A DNA stretch of 16,216 nt from M55B157 sp040265115 (GTDB taxonomy: Bacteria; Actinomycetota; Actinomycetes; S36-B12), in contig JBDQGZ010000029.1 in NCBI GenBank assembly GCA_040265115.1, positions 1 to 16,216 of the forward strand, read 5' to 3'. The notes beneath the pieces are model-generated. The model worked only from the letters and a program-made list of their open reading frames with translations, made no database searches and was not told the origin of the DNA. Position numbers and translations under genes: made by a program. Position 1 is the stretch's first letter, and each line of letters begins with the position of its first letter. This document shows, in pieces, positions 7,126 through 14,368 of the stretch.

Positions 7126-8385
7126 ATGCTGACCGTCGAACAGAACGAGGAACTCACCCGCGTCGGACCGGGGACTCCTATGGGGGAACTGCTCCGTCGG
7201 TATTGGTATCCCATCGCTTTCGAAGAGGACTTCGACGCTGTGCCGACGAAGACGGTCCGGCTGCTCGGCGAGAACTGGACGCTGTTCAAGACACCGAAGG
7301 GGGGTCGCTACGGAATCGTCGCTGAAGCGTGCCCGCACCGACGCGCCTCGTTGACCTACGGAGTCGTGCACGAGGACGGCATTCGCTGCGGCTACCACGG
7401 CTGGAAGTGGAACTTCGAGGGCAATTGCCTGGAGCAGCCGGCGGAAGCTGACAACCAGAATTTCCGGGATCGGGTAAAGCAGAAGGCGGGTAAGGCCCAG
7501 CCGATGGGCGGCATGATCTGGGTGTACGTCGGTCCTGATCCCGCTCCCGAGTTACCGCGATTCGACGTGTTCGTCATGGACGGTGTCAAGGACTGCGGCT
7601 ACACCACCTTGCCGTGCAACTGGCTGCAGATCATGGAGAACTCCGTGGATCCCCACCACGTGGAGTGGCTACACGGCCAGTACTTCCAGTTTCTCGGCGA
7701 GACCGAGGGATTCGATGCCCCGAAAGCGTTCCAGAAGAAGCACATGAAAACCGGCTTCGATGAAATGGAGTGGGGCATTTTGAAGCGGCGCGTCCTCGAA
7801 GGCGGCACGGAGGAGGGTGACGACTGGAAGATCGGCCATCCCCTCGTGTTCCCCTACTTCATGCGCGTCGGTGGCGCGGGGATCGATCAGATGCAGATTC
7901 GCGTGCCGATCGATGACACGACCACCTGGAAGTTGTTCTACTCCAACCACGCTCCCGAGGGCGCCGACCTGCCAACGCAGGATCGCCCGGTGTTCTACGA
8001 GTACTTGTGGAGGGACGAGGAAGGCCGCTTCATCACCGACTACATCGAGGGCCAGGACGTCATGGCGTGGGTCTCCCAGGGCCCGATCACCGATCGTTCC
8101 CAGGAACACCTCGGCCGGTCTGACGCCGGGGTGGCGATGCTGCGCAAGATGTTCAAGGAGAACATGAAGAAGGTCGCTAACGGTGAGGATCCGATCTGTA
8201 CCGTGCGCGAACCGCACGACCGGATCGACCTGCCCTGTGAGAAGGACAAGTTCGGAGCCGAGCGGGAGTTTGCCGAGGCGTGGATCACGGGCGGCTCGAT
8301 GCGCTACAGCCCGATCAAGCAGGAGTTGTTAGATCTGCACTCGAACGCCTGGGCGAGTAAGGAAAAGGCTGGCGCCGGTGCCTGA
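7126..8385 (+). CDS. Rieske non-haem iron aromatic oxygenase, phthalate dioxygenase type
   Basis: A 419-residue oxygenase component. The Rieske [2Fe-2S] site is C69-P-H71 and C88-GY-H91 (CPHRRASLTYG, CGYHGWKW). The mononuclear iron site is the D175-x2-H178-x4-H183 pattern in ENSVDPHHVEWLH, and the third acidic ligand is expected in the later ITDRSQEHLGRSD region. The opening VGPGTPMGELLRRYWYPIA and overall length place it with single-subunit-type oxygenases such as phthalate 4,5-dioxygenase and O-demethylases, not the alpha/beta naphthalene type. Such enzymes hydroxylate rings or remove methyl groups using O2 and NADH-derived electrons. No ferredoxin or reductase gene is present, so electrons must come from elsewhere. 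AAAGGA (7112-7117) lies eight bases before the ATG. From its position I infer that it acts on the phosphorylated aromatic or a product of it. Confidence 0.93.
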   Translation: MLTVEQNEELTRVGPGTPMGELLRRYWYPIAFEEDFDAVPTKTVRLLGENWTLFKTPKGGRYGIVAEACPHRRASLTYGVVHEDGIRCGYHGWKWNFEGNCLEQPAEADNQNFRDRVKQKAGKAQPMGGMIWVYVGPDPAPELPRFDVFVMDGVKDCGYTTLPCNWLQIMENSVDPHHVEWLHGQYFQFLGETEGFDAPKAFQKKHMKTGFDEMEWGILKRRVLEGGTEEGDDWKIGHPLVFPYFMRVGGAGIDQMQIRVPIDDTTTWKLFYSNHAPEGADLPTQDRPVFYEYLWRDEEGRFITDYIEGQDVMAWVSQGPITDRSQEHLGRSDAGVAMLRKMFKENMKKVANGEDPICTVREPHDRIDLPCEKDKFGAEREFAEAWITGGSMRYSPIKQELLDLHSNAWASKEKAGAGA

Positions 8386-8674
8386 CAAGTCCGTCTCGAC
8401 CCATTCGGTCCATCATCGTGTGTCCGAGATGCCCCCCAACCCGCACCGATTGCCGCCAGAGGGATCGTGGTTCATGCCCGATGCCGAGGCGCATCTGCTC
8501 GACCGACCGCGGTACTGCCCCATGTGCGCGGCTGATCTCGATGAGCACGGCGGCATCGCCACCGAATATTGGATGGGGGACTCGCGGGTCTTCATGACCT
8601 GGTGCGGCGACTGCGGCTGGTTCGGTGAGGTCGTGCGCTTCGACATGGTCACCATCCAGGAGGAAGAGCACTGA
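8378..8674 (+). CDS. Small zinc-ribbon protein of unknown function
   Basis: A 98-residue protein from GTG 8378, with AAAAGG (8363-8368) nine bases upstream and an eight-base overlap with the oxygenase gene. The later ATG at 8429 has no ribosome site. Four cysteines, C47-PM-C50 and C76-GD-C79, make a zinc-ribbon or rubredoxin-like pair of knuckles; between them are GGIATEYWMGDSRVFMTW, and the chain ends acidic. I do not recognise the family. The tight coupling to the Rieske oxygenase and the HAD gene suggests a partner protein. It could stabilise or deliver to the oxygenase, or carry electrons if the site binds iron rather than zinc, but the spacing and residues around the cysteines are not those of a normal rubredoxin (CxxCG...CPxCG). 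Confidence 0.8.
   Translation: MPDKSVSTHSVHHRVSEMPPNPHRLPPEGSWFMPDAEAHLLDRPRYCPMCAADLDEHGGIATEYWMGDSRVFMTWCGDCGWFGEVVRFDMVTIQEEEH
8658..8673 (+). promoter_or_regulatory. Shine-Dalgarno that points to a CTG start for the HAD gene
   Basis: AGGAGGA (8658-8664) is the strongest ribosome site in the window, and its AGGAGG core stands seven bases before CTG at 8671. That CTG overlaps the stop TGA of the zinc-ribbon gene (8672-8674). The only other nearby start, TTG at 8695, is too far away at over 30 bases. Confidence 0.6.
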
Positions 8675-9324
8675 GCCAGTCGCACCCCGCCGGGTTGGTC
8701 TTCGACTTTGGCGGGCCGGTGTTGCTCACGCCCTTCGAACTCCGGGCGATCGGTGAGCGCAACCTGGGCCTGCCTGCCGGGAGCTTCGCCTGGACTGGCC
8801 CGTTCGATCCTGATGCCGACCCGGAGTGGCAGGCCTTCCAGGCCGGAGACATGAACGAGCGCGAATACTGGGCGATCCAGGCCCAGCGCTTCGCCGAGAT
8901 GACCGGGCGATCTGCGGACATGCAATCGATGATGGAACCGCTGTATGCCGGCACAGAACAGGAGTTGGTCCGACCGGGGGCCGCGTCACTTATCCGAGAT
9001 GCGAAAGCGACCGGGATCAAGGTCGGCATCCACACCAATGACCTCACCAGTTTCCATGATCAGGAGTGGATCGACCGGATGACGATCCTGCGGGAGTTCG
9101 AGGTAATGGTGGAAGGGCGAACCGACGGTGTTTACAAGCCCGATCGGGAAGCCTTCGAGTTGATGGTGCAGCGTATGGGAATGACGGCGGGGGACATCGT
9201 CTTCATCGACGATCAGCCCGTGAACATCGAGGGGGCCCGGTCGGTCGGGATGATCTGCGTCCACATCGATCCGACCGATCCCCAACCCGCCTTCGCCGAA
9301 GCGCGCGCACTTCTGGGGCTGTGA
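8671..9324 (+). CDS. HAD-superfamily hydrolase (phosphatase or dehalogenase-like), probable CTG start
   Basis: A 217-residue protein if started at CTG 8671. HAD motif I is GLVFDFGGP with nucleophile D12; the second Asp is replaced by Gly, as in the VFDFGG branch near epoxide-hydrolase N-domains and YihX-like phosphatases. Motif II is HTND (121-124), motif III K156 in VYKPDREAF, and motif IV FIDDQPVNIEGA with D180 and D181. The cap lies about residues 20-100. Starting at TTG 8695 would leave only three residues before D12 and no ribosome site. Members hydrolyse small phosphate esters or haloacids. In this cluster it could remove phosphate from an aromatic intermediate, giving a second phosphatase beside the histidine phosphatase, or act on a halogenated substrate. 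The next gene is convergent, six bases away, so this ends the island transcript. Confidence 0.88.
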   Translation: MSQSHPAGLVFDFGGPVLLTPFELRAIGERNLGLPAGSFAWTGPFDPDADPEWQAFQAGDMNEREYWAIQAQRFAEMTGRSADMQSMMEPLYAGTEQELVRPGAASLIRDAKATGIKVGIHTNDLTSFHDQEWIDRMTILREFEVMVEGRTDGVYKPDREAFELMVQRMGMTAGDIVFIDDQPVNIEGARSVGMICVHIDPTDPQPAFAEARALLGL

Positions 9325-9330
9325 CGCGCC

Positions 9331-10020
9331 TCAGGCGATGATCCGCATCGGTCGTCCCCGCCCATCCCGGGGTGCCTCGGCGGGCCACTGCTGCGCCCTG
9401 CCTTCCGCGTAGCGAACGGCGCTCCAGGCGCAGGCCAGGGCGTCCAGGGCGTCATCTCCCCTGGGGAGATCGGTGTCTGCGAGATCGGGCAGCCAGTGTC
9501 GAAGCCTGCTGATGCGCTCGATGCGTCCGGCGGCTGTCTTCTTGGATGCTGCGATGACCCCGTCGCCCATGAGGGCGAAGGCGACTTCGGGGTGACATTC
9601 CACGAGTCGAGGATCATCGGCGAGTTCATCAGCCTCAGCGATCTTGCCCAGGATGTTCCAGCCCTGTTTGCTCAGAGCCTTGCCGCATTCCTCCCGCGAG
9701 GCCGCGCATGCCGCGGGGTAGTCGCCGGCATGCGGGAGCGTGGCTCGAACAGGGGCAGGGAAAACGCGTGAGCCGCAGGGTCGGAGCACTTTCCGAGCCT
9801 CAACGTCGCAGGCGCGGGTGCCCTCCGCACCGGGAAGCCCGATGGGCATGTCGACTGCGATGACGCGAAGTTGCGGATCGGTAGTGAGTTCCTCGAGGCG
9901 ATCGACCATCTGGAAGCCGATGAGCGTCTGCCGCGAATCAGAGGATCGGACCCGTGCACCAATCCAGCCCCCGGGGCAGCCATCCACGCCCAGGACGATG
10001 TTGCTCCGCGCGGCACCCAC
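9331..10020 (-). CDS. DUF429 family protein (predicted RNase H-fold nuclease)
   Basis: A 229-residue protein from GTG 10020. Family marks are visible in order: VLGVDGCPGGW at the start, VIAVDMPIGLP with RACDVEARKVL, then SRVFPAPVRATL, LSKQGWNILGKIAEAD, LVECHPEVAFALMG, and DDALDALACAWSAVR near the end. The acidic residues at the start (D in GVDG), middle (D in VDMP), and end (DDALDA) fit the RNase H-like fold predicted for DUF429. No activity is established that I know of. It is convergent with the HAD gene and divergent from the DNA glycosylase, with 47 bases between starts. A link to DNA repair through the neighbour is only a suggestion. No clear Shine-Dalgarno sequence precedes the GTG, so the start is moderately certain. 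Confidence 0.85.
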   Translation of the reverse strand: MGAARSNIVLGVDGCPGGWIGARVRSSDSRQTLIGFQMVDRLEELTTDPQLRVIAVDMPIGLPGAEGTRACDVEARKVLRPCGSRVFPAPVRATLPHAGDYPAACAASREECGKALSKQGWNILGKIAEADELADDPRLVECHPEVAFALMGDGVIAASKKTAAGRIERISRLRHWLPDLADTDLPRGDDALDALACAWSAVRYAEGRAQQWPAEAPRDGRGRPMRIIA

Positions 10021-10067
10021 GTCGTTCAGGATGGCATGTCGAGAGAGGGGTGGCAGACTCAGCGACC

Positions 10068-10877
10068 GTGCCAGAAGGTCATGTCGTCCATCGCCACGCG
10101 AAACGTTTGAGCCGGGCCTTCGGAAAGGCCCCGGTCGAGGTGAGTTCGCCGCAGGGCCGCTTCACCACGGGAGCGAACCTGCTTGATGGCACGACACTGG
10201 TGCGTGGCGATGCCTATGGCAAGCATCTGCTGCTCACCTTCGACGATGACCGATATCTCCACGTCCATCTCGGGTTGTACGGGAAGTGGACGATTGGCAA
10301 GGCACCAGAGCCTGAGCCGCGGGGACAGATCCGGGTTCGAATGGTCAATGACGAGCACTATGCCGATCTGCGCGGACCCCCGGCCTGCGAGGTGCTCGAT
10401 CCTGACCAGCGTGACGCGCTCATCGCCCGAATCGGACCGGATCCGATCCGTCGGGACGCCGATCCGGAGCGCGCCTGGGCTCGGTTGCAGCGCAGCCGGG
10501 CACCGATCGCGGGATTGCTCATGGATCAGAAGGTGTTCGCTGGCGTGGGCAATATCTACCGCGCTGAAGCGCTGTATCGCGCGGGGATCGACCCTTATCG
10601 GGCTGGCCATGACGTATCCCGCGCGGAATTCGATGCGATGTGGGGGGATCTGGTCGTCCTTATGCGTGACGGGGTGAAGCGTGGGCGGATCGATACCGTG
10701 CGCGATGAGCACTCACCCCGAGCGACCGGTCGTGCCAAGCGTCGGGACCGACACGGCGGTGAGGTGTATGTCTATCGTCGGGCCGGCCAGGACTGCCATG
10801 TGTGTGGTGACGAGGTGGCGTGGACCGACCTTGCGGGCCGCAATCTCTACTGGTGCCCTACCTGCCAGGCTCACTGA
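10068..10877 (+). CDS. Fpg/Nei-family DNA glycosylase/AP lyase
   Basis: A 269-residue base-excision repair enzyme. Members cut damaged bases, mainly oxidised ones, and nick the strand. The start is GTG 10068 because the mature enzyme must begin with Pro: MPEGHVVHRHAKRL places P2 as the nucleophile and E3 beside it, with the beta-hairpin lysine K52 in YGKHLLL. The helix-two-turn-helix part contains GVGNIYRAEAL with N162. The zinc finger is C243-x2-C246 and C263-x2-C266 (CHVCG, CPTCQ). The wording MPEGH and HVHLGLYGKW is that of the actinobacterial Nei-like branch (mycobacterial Nei) rather than classical MutM. The open frame extends upstream to 9954, but those residues are not conserved and overlap the divergent gene. 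The 3' end overlaps the convergent DUF3159 gene by 20 bases. Confidence 0.93.
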   Translation: MPEGHVVHRHAKRLSRAFGKAPVEVSSPQGRFTTGANLLDGTTLVRGDAYGKHLLLTFDDDRYLHVHLGLYGKWTIGKAPEPEPRGQIRVRMVNDEHYADLRGPPACEVLDPDQRDALIARIGPDPIRRDADPERAWARLQRSRAPIAGLLMDQKVFAGVGNIYRAEALYRAGIDPYRAGHDVSRAEFDAMWGDLVVLMRDGVKRGRIDTVRDEHSPRATGRAKRRDRHGGEVYVYRRAGQDCHVCGDEVAWTDLAGRNLYWCPTCQAH

Positions 10878-11520
10878 GCTGGGGATGGCGGATCCCGGGG
10901 TGATCGGAAGGGAGCGTGCGCTTCATCACCCACCAGGAACCGGCAACGGTGAGCGCGACGAGGCCGTAGAACAGGAACGGCGTCGCGCCGAGCCAGGCCA
11001 GTTGGCCCGCGGCGATGAGGGGCACCTGGATGGCAGCTCGGATGAGGCTGAGGATGACCCACAGCCAGGTGGCCCGGGAGTAGCCGCGCACCAGGTCTGG
11101 ATCCTGGCGCCAGCGCATGCCGGTGCCGAGCAGTGGGCCGACGATGATCCCGATGAGCGGGCGGCGCACGAAAATCGAGACGGCGAAGGCGAGGGCACTG
11201 AGGATGTTCGCCAGCACTCGAACCTGGAAGAAGCCCAGGGGATCATCGCTGTAGGCGGCCCAGAGGGCGGCGATCGCGACGCCGAGCAGGCTCGAGACAA
11301 CTCGAATGGGTCGTTCACCGCGACGCACCTTCAGCAGGGCCAGCAGCATGGCGACACCGAGGGCGACTCCGACGGCGACGGCGAGGTTGTTGCCGGAGGC
11401 GAAGTAGGCCAGGACGAACAGCACGGTCGGGCCCATGGATTCGACGAAGCCCCAGGGCCCGCCCATCAGGACGCTCAGTGGGTGCCGGTCATCGACGGGC
11501 GAGGTGTCGCGGTCGGCCAC
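10858..11520 (-). CDS. DUF3159 family membrane protein
   Basis: A 220-residue integral membrane protein from GTG 11520. It shows the GGPWGFVESMGPTVLFVLAY opening typical of actinobacterial DUF3159 proteins, then hydrophobic segments near residues 30-60, 75-95, 105-135, 150-175 and 178-198, and the loop MRWRQDPDLVRGYSRAT before a Trp-rich helix. The family occurs widely in actinomycetes and its role is not known to me. TAGGCT (11532-11527) ends six bases before the GTG with no Shine-Dalgarno sequence, so the message is probably leaderless. It shares a 63-base divergent gap with the secreted protein gene. Confidence 0.88.
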   Translation of the reverse strand: MADRDTSPVDDRHPLSVLMGGPWGFVESMGPTVLFVLAYFASGNNLAVAVGVALGVAMLLALLKVRRGERPIRVVSSLLGVAIAALWAAYSDDPLGFFQVRVLANILSALAFAVSIFVRRPLIGIIVGPLLGTGMRWRQDPDLVRGYSRATWLWVILSLIRAAIQVPLIAAGQLAWLGATPFLFYGLVALTVAGSWWVMKRTLPSDHPGIRHPQLSEPGR

Positions 11521-11583
11521 TGGCTCAGCCTATCCGGGCGATTCAAGGTCGCTTCACCCGCACGAGCGGCCTAGACTCGTCGG
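11521..11583. promoter_or_regulatory. 63-base divergent promoter region with two TANNNT boxes placed for leaderless starts
   Basis: TAGGCT on the minus strand (11532-11527) ends six bases before GTG 11520. TAGACT on the plus strand (11572-11577) ends six bases before GTG 11584. Neither gene has a Shine-Dalgarno sequence. The mirrored layout with nearly the same hexamer supports two leaderless promoters back to back. No good -35 is visible for either. Confidence 0.6.
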
Positions 11584-12612
11584 GTGACGCTATCTCCCCT
11601 CGCTGCGGTCGTCGCGGCTGCAGCCCTGGTGGCCTCGGCCATCGTCGTTGCTCCACCAGCCCAGGCAGCCCCGTCCGGTGCCGTGGTGGACACCACTCCG
11701 GCGATGAAGGTGCTGAATCCTGCCAAGGGGGAGCGGCAAACGGTCTTCGAGCAGGACTTCACAGCGGGAGGTGCCGGTGAGGTGCGGTACGTCGGATCGG
11801 AACTGGTCCTGAACAACCCCTCGACCCGGATCTTCATCGGTGTCACCGTGGCCTGCTCAGGTCCATCGAAGTTCACTGATTCGATGGAGGCTGGCCGGAA
11901 TGTGTGGCCCGGGGATGGCACCATCGTGATCCCGGTCGGCATGGTGATCACGACGAAGGCGGGCGGAGAGCACACCTGCCAGACCGAGGTTTTCATGTGC
12001 GACCCGGGCAACTGCGGTTCCGCTCAGGCGGTGGGCACCATCCCGGTAGTGAGCAAGAAGACCGGCCAGAAGTCGTATTCGTTGCTCGCGATCAGCAGTG
12101 CGCTGCCCGATTGGGCTGATGACGCGCTCGTCCCCGGACCGAAGGATGTGCTCGCGGCGTCGGGCACGACGTTCCGATCGAATGAAGCCTTCGATGTCAG
12201 CGAGGCGACCGGGCCGATCCAGGTGGGCGCGATTTTGTCGATCACCAACTGCATAGAACCGGCGTACCCCAATGTATGCGGGCAGGCGTCCTCGACGGCG
12301 ATCCAGGGTAAGGCGGCATTGGGCCTGCGGCTCATCGCAAAGCAAATCCCGACGAAGCGCGGTGTGAAGTGCACGGTGAAGAAGGCGACGAAGAAGGGTG
12401 GCGCTCGGGGCTACACGATCACCTGGCAGCAGCACCACGCGGCGTTTGCGGTGGAGATCCCCTCGTTCACCTTGTCCACGAAGGCTGGGTGCGGAACGAC
12501 GGTCCAGGTGACCGTTCAGGTGAAGGCCAAGAGTGGCAATGCGATCGCGATCGAGGGTGGGACCAAGAAGATCCCCACCTCTATCGCCTACGTCATCCCC
12601 GCCCAGGGGTAA
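11584..12612 (+). CDS. Secreted protein of unknown function with signal peptide
   Basis: A 342-residue protein starting at GTG 11584; an in-frame TAG at 11572 rules out a longer form. The first 29 residues make a signal peptide: a long Ala/Val core and a cleavage site after PPAQA-A. The n-region (MTLSPLA) unusually lacks Lys or Arg. The mature part is likely beta-rich and has eight cysteines, including HTCQTEVFMCDPGNCGS, which could form four disulfides outside the cell. Lys-rich stretches (KCTVKKATKKGG) lie near residue 265. No lipobox, anchor or enzyme motif is seen, and I do not recognise the family. The 3' end overlaps the convergent esterase gene by 20 bases. Confidence 0.8.
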   Translation: MTLSPLAAVVAAAALVASAIVVAPPAQAAPSGAVVDTTPAMKVLNPAKGERQTVFEQDFTAGGAGEVRYVGSELVLNNPSTRIFIGVTVACSGPSKFTDSMEAGRNVWPGDGTIVIPVGMVITTKAGGEHTCQTEVFMCDPGNCGSAQAVGTIPVVSKKTGQKSYSLLAISSALPDWADDALVPGPKDVLAASGTTFRSNEAFDVSEATGPIQVGAILSITNCIEPAYPNVCGQASSTAIQGKAALGLRLIAKQIPTKRGVKCTVKKATKKGGARGYTITWQQHHAAFAVEIPSFTLSTKAGCGTTVQVTVQVKAKSGNAIAIEGGTKKIPTSIAYVIPAQG

Positions 12613-13552
12613 GCGCCCGGCGAAAGGCCTCGAGTCGGTGGGCCCATATTCTCTGGGAGAGCTCGGCGTCTGGGGCGAAGCGTTCGCTGGCGTGGTAGGC
12701 CCCGGGGTTGAGGTGAAACTCCACTGGAACACCTGAAGCGCTCAGCCGTGCCACAAACGCGATGTCCTCATCGCGGAACAGATCGACGTCACCAACGTCG
12801 ATGTAAGCCGGCGGAAGTCCGCTGAGATCCTCCGCGAGGGGCGGGCTCGCGTACGCATCGGGCTCGTTCCCACCGAGGAACCATTCCCAGGCCTCGATAT
12901 TCCCCGCGCGGTCCCAAATCCCCACGTCGGTGACCTCGCGGCTGGAGGCGGTGGTGTTCGACGGGTCGAGCATCGGGTACGCGGGCATGATGAAGCAGAT
13001 CGAGGGGCCGCCACGATCGCGCGCCATCATCGCGGCAGCGATGCACAGGTTGCCGCCTGCGCTTCCGCCGTAGATGGCGAGCCGATCGGGGTCGTAGCCA
13101 AGGTCCGCGCTGTTTGCGGCCATCCAGGTCAGCGCGGTGTAGCAGTCAGTGACCTGTGCGGGGTGGGGATGTTCGGGGGCTTTGCGGTAGTTCGTGGAGA
13201 CCACGACGGCCTGCAGCTCTTCGCACAGCATTGAGGCGATCTCGTCATCCCCCTCGATGGTGCCCATGATCATGCCGCCGCCGTGGATGTAGAGGATCCC
13301 GGGGAGCACTCCGGTGGTCCCGGCGGGACGATAGACGCGGACCGCGACATCAGGATCGCCCGATGCCATTCGGTCCTCCGTGACGACACCCTCATTGGGC
13401 GGGAGATCAGCTGTCATGGCGGCGAGCCGGCCTGCGACGGCCTCGCGGCGGGCCACGATGTCGGGGATAGCGTTGAACCCGCCAGGGAACATGGTGAGTA
13501 GTTCATCGAGGGGCTCACGGGATTGCGGATCGATTCGGTCGCGCGAATTCAT
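12593..13552 (-). CDS. Alpha/beta-hydrolase fold-3 esterase (hormone-sensitive lipase type)
   Basis: A 319-residue enzyme from ATG 13552 (MNSRDRIDPQ). The oxyanion motif is HGGG (90-93). The nucleophile S164 lies in YGGSAGGN, where the usual GDSAGG has Gly in place of Asp. D257 (GDVDLFRDED) and H287 (GAYHAS) complete the triad. Such enzymes hydrolyse short-chain esters, and no signal peptide suggests a cytoplasmic role. An upstream extension to 13609 is open but unlike the family. The bases before the ATG read CACTAT then six bases, a possible leaderless -10. The substrate cannot be told. It stands alone between convergent and same-strand neighbours. Confidence 0.92.
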   Translation of the reverse strand: MNSRDRIDPQSREPLDELLTMFPGGFNAIPDIVARREAVAGRLAAMTADLPPNEGVVTEDRMASGDPDVAVRVYRPAGTTGVLPGILYIHGGGMIMGTIEGDDEIASMLCEELQAVVVSTNYRKAPEHPHPAQVTDCYTALTWMAANSADLGYDPDRLAIYGGSAGGNLCIAAAMMARDRGGPSICFIMPAYPMLDPSNTTASSREVTDVGIWDRAGNIEAWEWFLGGNEPDAYASPPLAEDLSGLPPAYIDVGDVDLFRDEDIAFVARLSASGVPVEFHLNPGAYHASERFAPDAELSQRIWAHRLEAFRRALTPGRG

Positions 13553-13652
13553 GACGGCATAGTGGCGGAGTACGGCTAGCGCTGCCGCTGAAAGACAAAA
13601 CTTCCCCACTCTACGAGGGTTTTCGCGCGTAGGGAGTCGCGGAGTTCGGCGC

Positions 13653-14303
13653 TCAGCCGGTCAGAAGACTCCGCACGCCGCTGATCGCCAAGCCGACAGC
13701 CAGGATGGCGAGCATGATGGCGACACCGGCGAGGATCAGGCGGTAGCCGCGCGTGCTGAGGCGATGACGACCCGCTGCGATGGCCACGACGAGAAGTGCC
13801 TTGCTGCCGATGATGGCGACATAGAACGCGACCAGGAAGGCGATGACGAGACCCCAGCCCTGGTCGGCGAATCCGATGAGCAAGGGAGCGCCCGCGCTGA
13901 TCCAGAACAGCCAGGGTGCTGGGTTGAGGATGTTGACTGTCGCGGCTTGCAGCAGAGGATGACGGGTGAGCCGGGTCAGTCGGTTCCCTGACTCCGGCGT
14001 CGGTTCAGCGCGCAGGGCCGCGATATCGGCATGCCGTGCCTCGCGAGCGTTCTCCCAGGCGAACCAGGCGATCACTGCGGCTCCGACCAGGGAAAGGCCG
14101 GCCACGATCGTTGAAGACAGCTGACTGATGACGGTCACGGTGAGAACGATGAACAGCGTGTCGGTGACGAGGGGTGCGCTGACGACCAGCAGTCCCGCTC
14201 GCAGCCCCCGACGCATCGTGGTGGAGATCGCCAGCGCGAGGAGTGGCCCAGGGGAGACTCCTGAGCCCAGTCCGAGAACGAGGCCGGCTAGCAGTGCTTC
14301 CAC
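13653..14303 (-). CDS. LysE/RhtB-family amino-acid exporter
   Basis: A 216-residue membrane protein from GTG 14303. The opening LVLGLGSGVSPGPLLALAIS carries the conserved SPGP of LysE/RhtB carriers. About six hydrophobic helices follow, with a charged loop (WENAREARHADIAALRAEP) after the third and the second conserved stretch NILNPAPWLFWISAG. The family exports amino acids or related small metabolites by proton exchange; the substrate is unknown. It is divergent from the peroxidase gene with 65 bases between starts. A 100-base gap to the esterase start on the same strand suggests separate transcripts. Confidence 0.92.
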   Translation of the reverse strand: MEALLAGLVLGLGSGVSPGPLLALAISTTMRRGLRAGLLVVSAPLVTDTLFIVLTVTVISQLSSTIVAGLSLVGAAVIAWFAWENAREARHADIAALRAEPTPESGNRLTRLTRHPLLQAATVNILNPAPWLFWISAGAPLLIGFADQGWGLVIAFLVAFYVAIIGSKALLVVAIAAGRHRLSTRGYRLILAGVAIMLAILAVGLAISGVRSLLTG

Positions 14304-14368
14304 GGCGGTGATCTTGTCAGGTTCAGGGCGAAGAGGTGATGGTGTCTGGACTGCGCCACACTAAGGGC

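Noticed and set aside
1..9324. Island as a recently inserted mobile element
   Set aside because: No transposase, integrase, tRNA or flanking repeat is visible, and base composition looks like the rest of the window.
9954..10067. N-terminal extension of the DNA glycosylase
   Set aside because: The family needs Pro directly after the initiator, which fits only GTG 10068; the extension overlaps the divergent gene.
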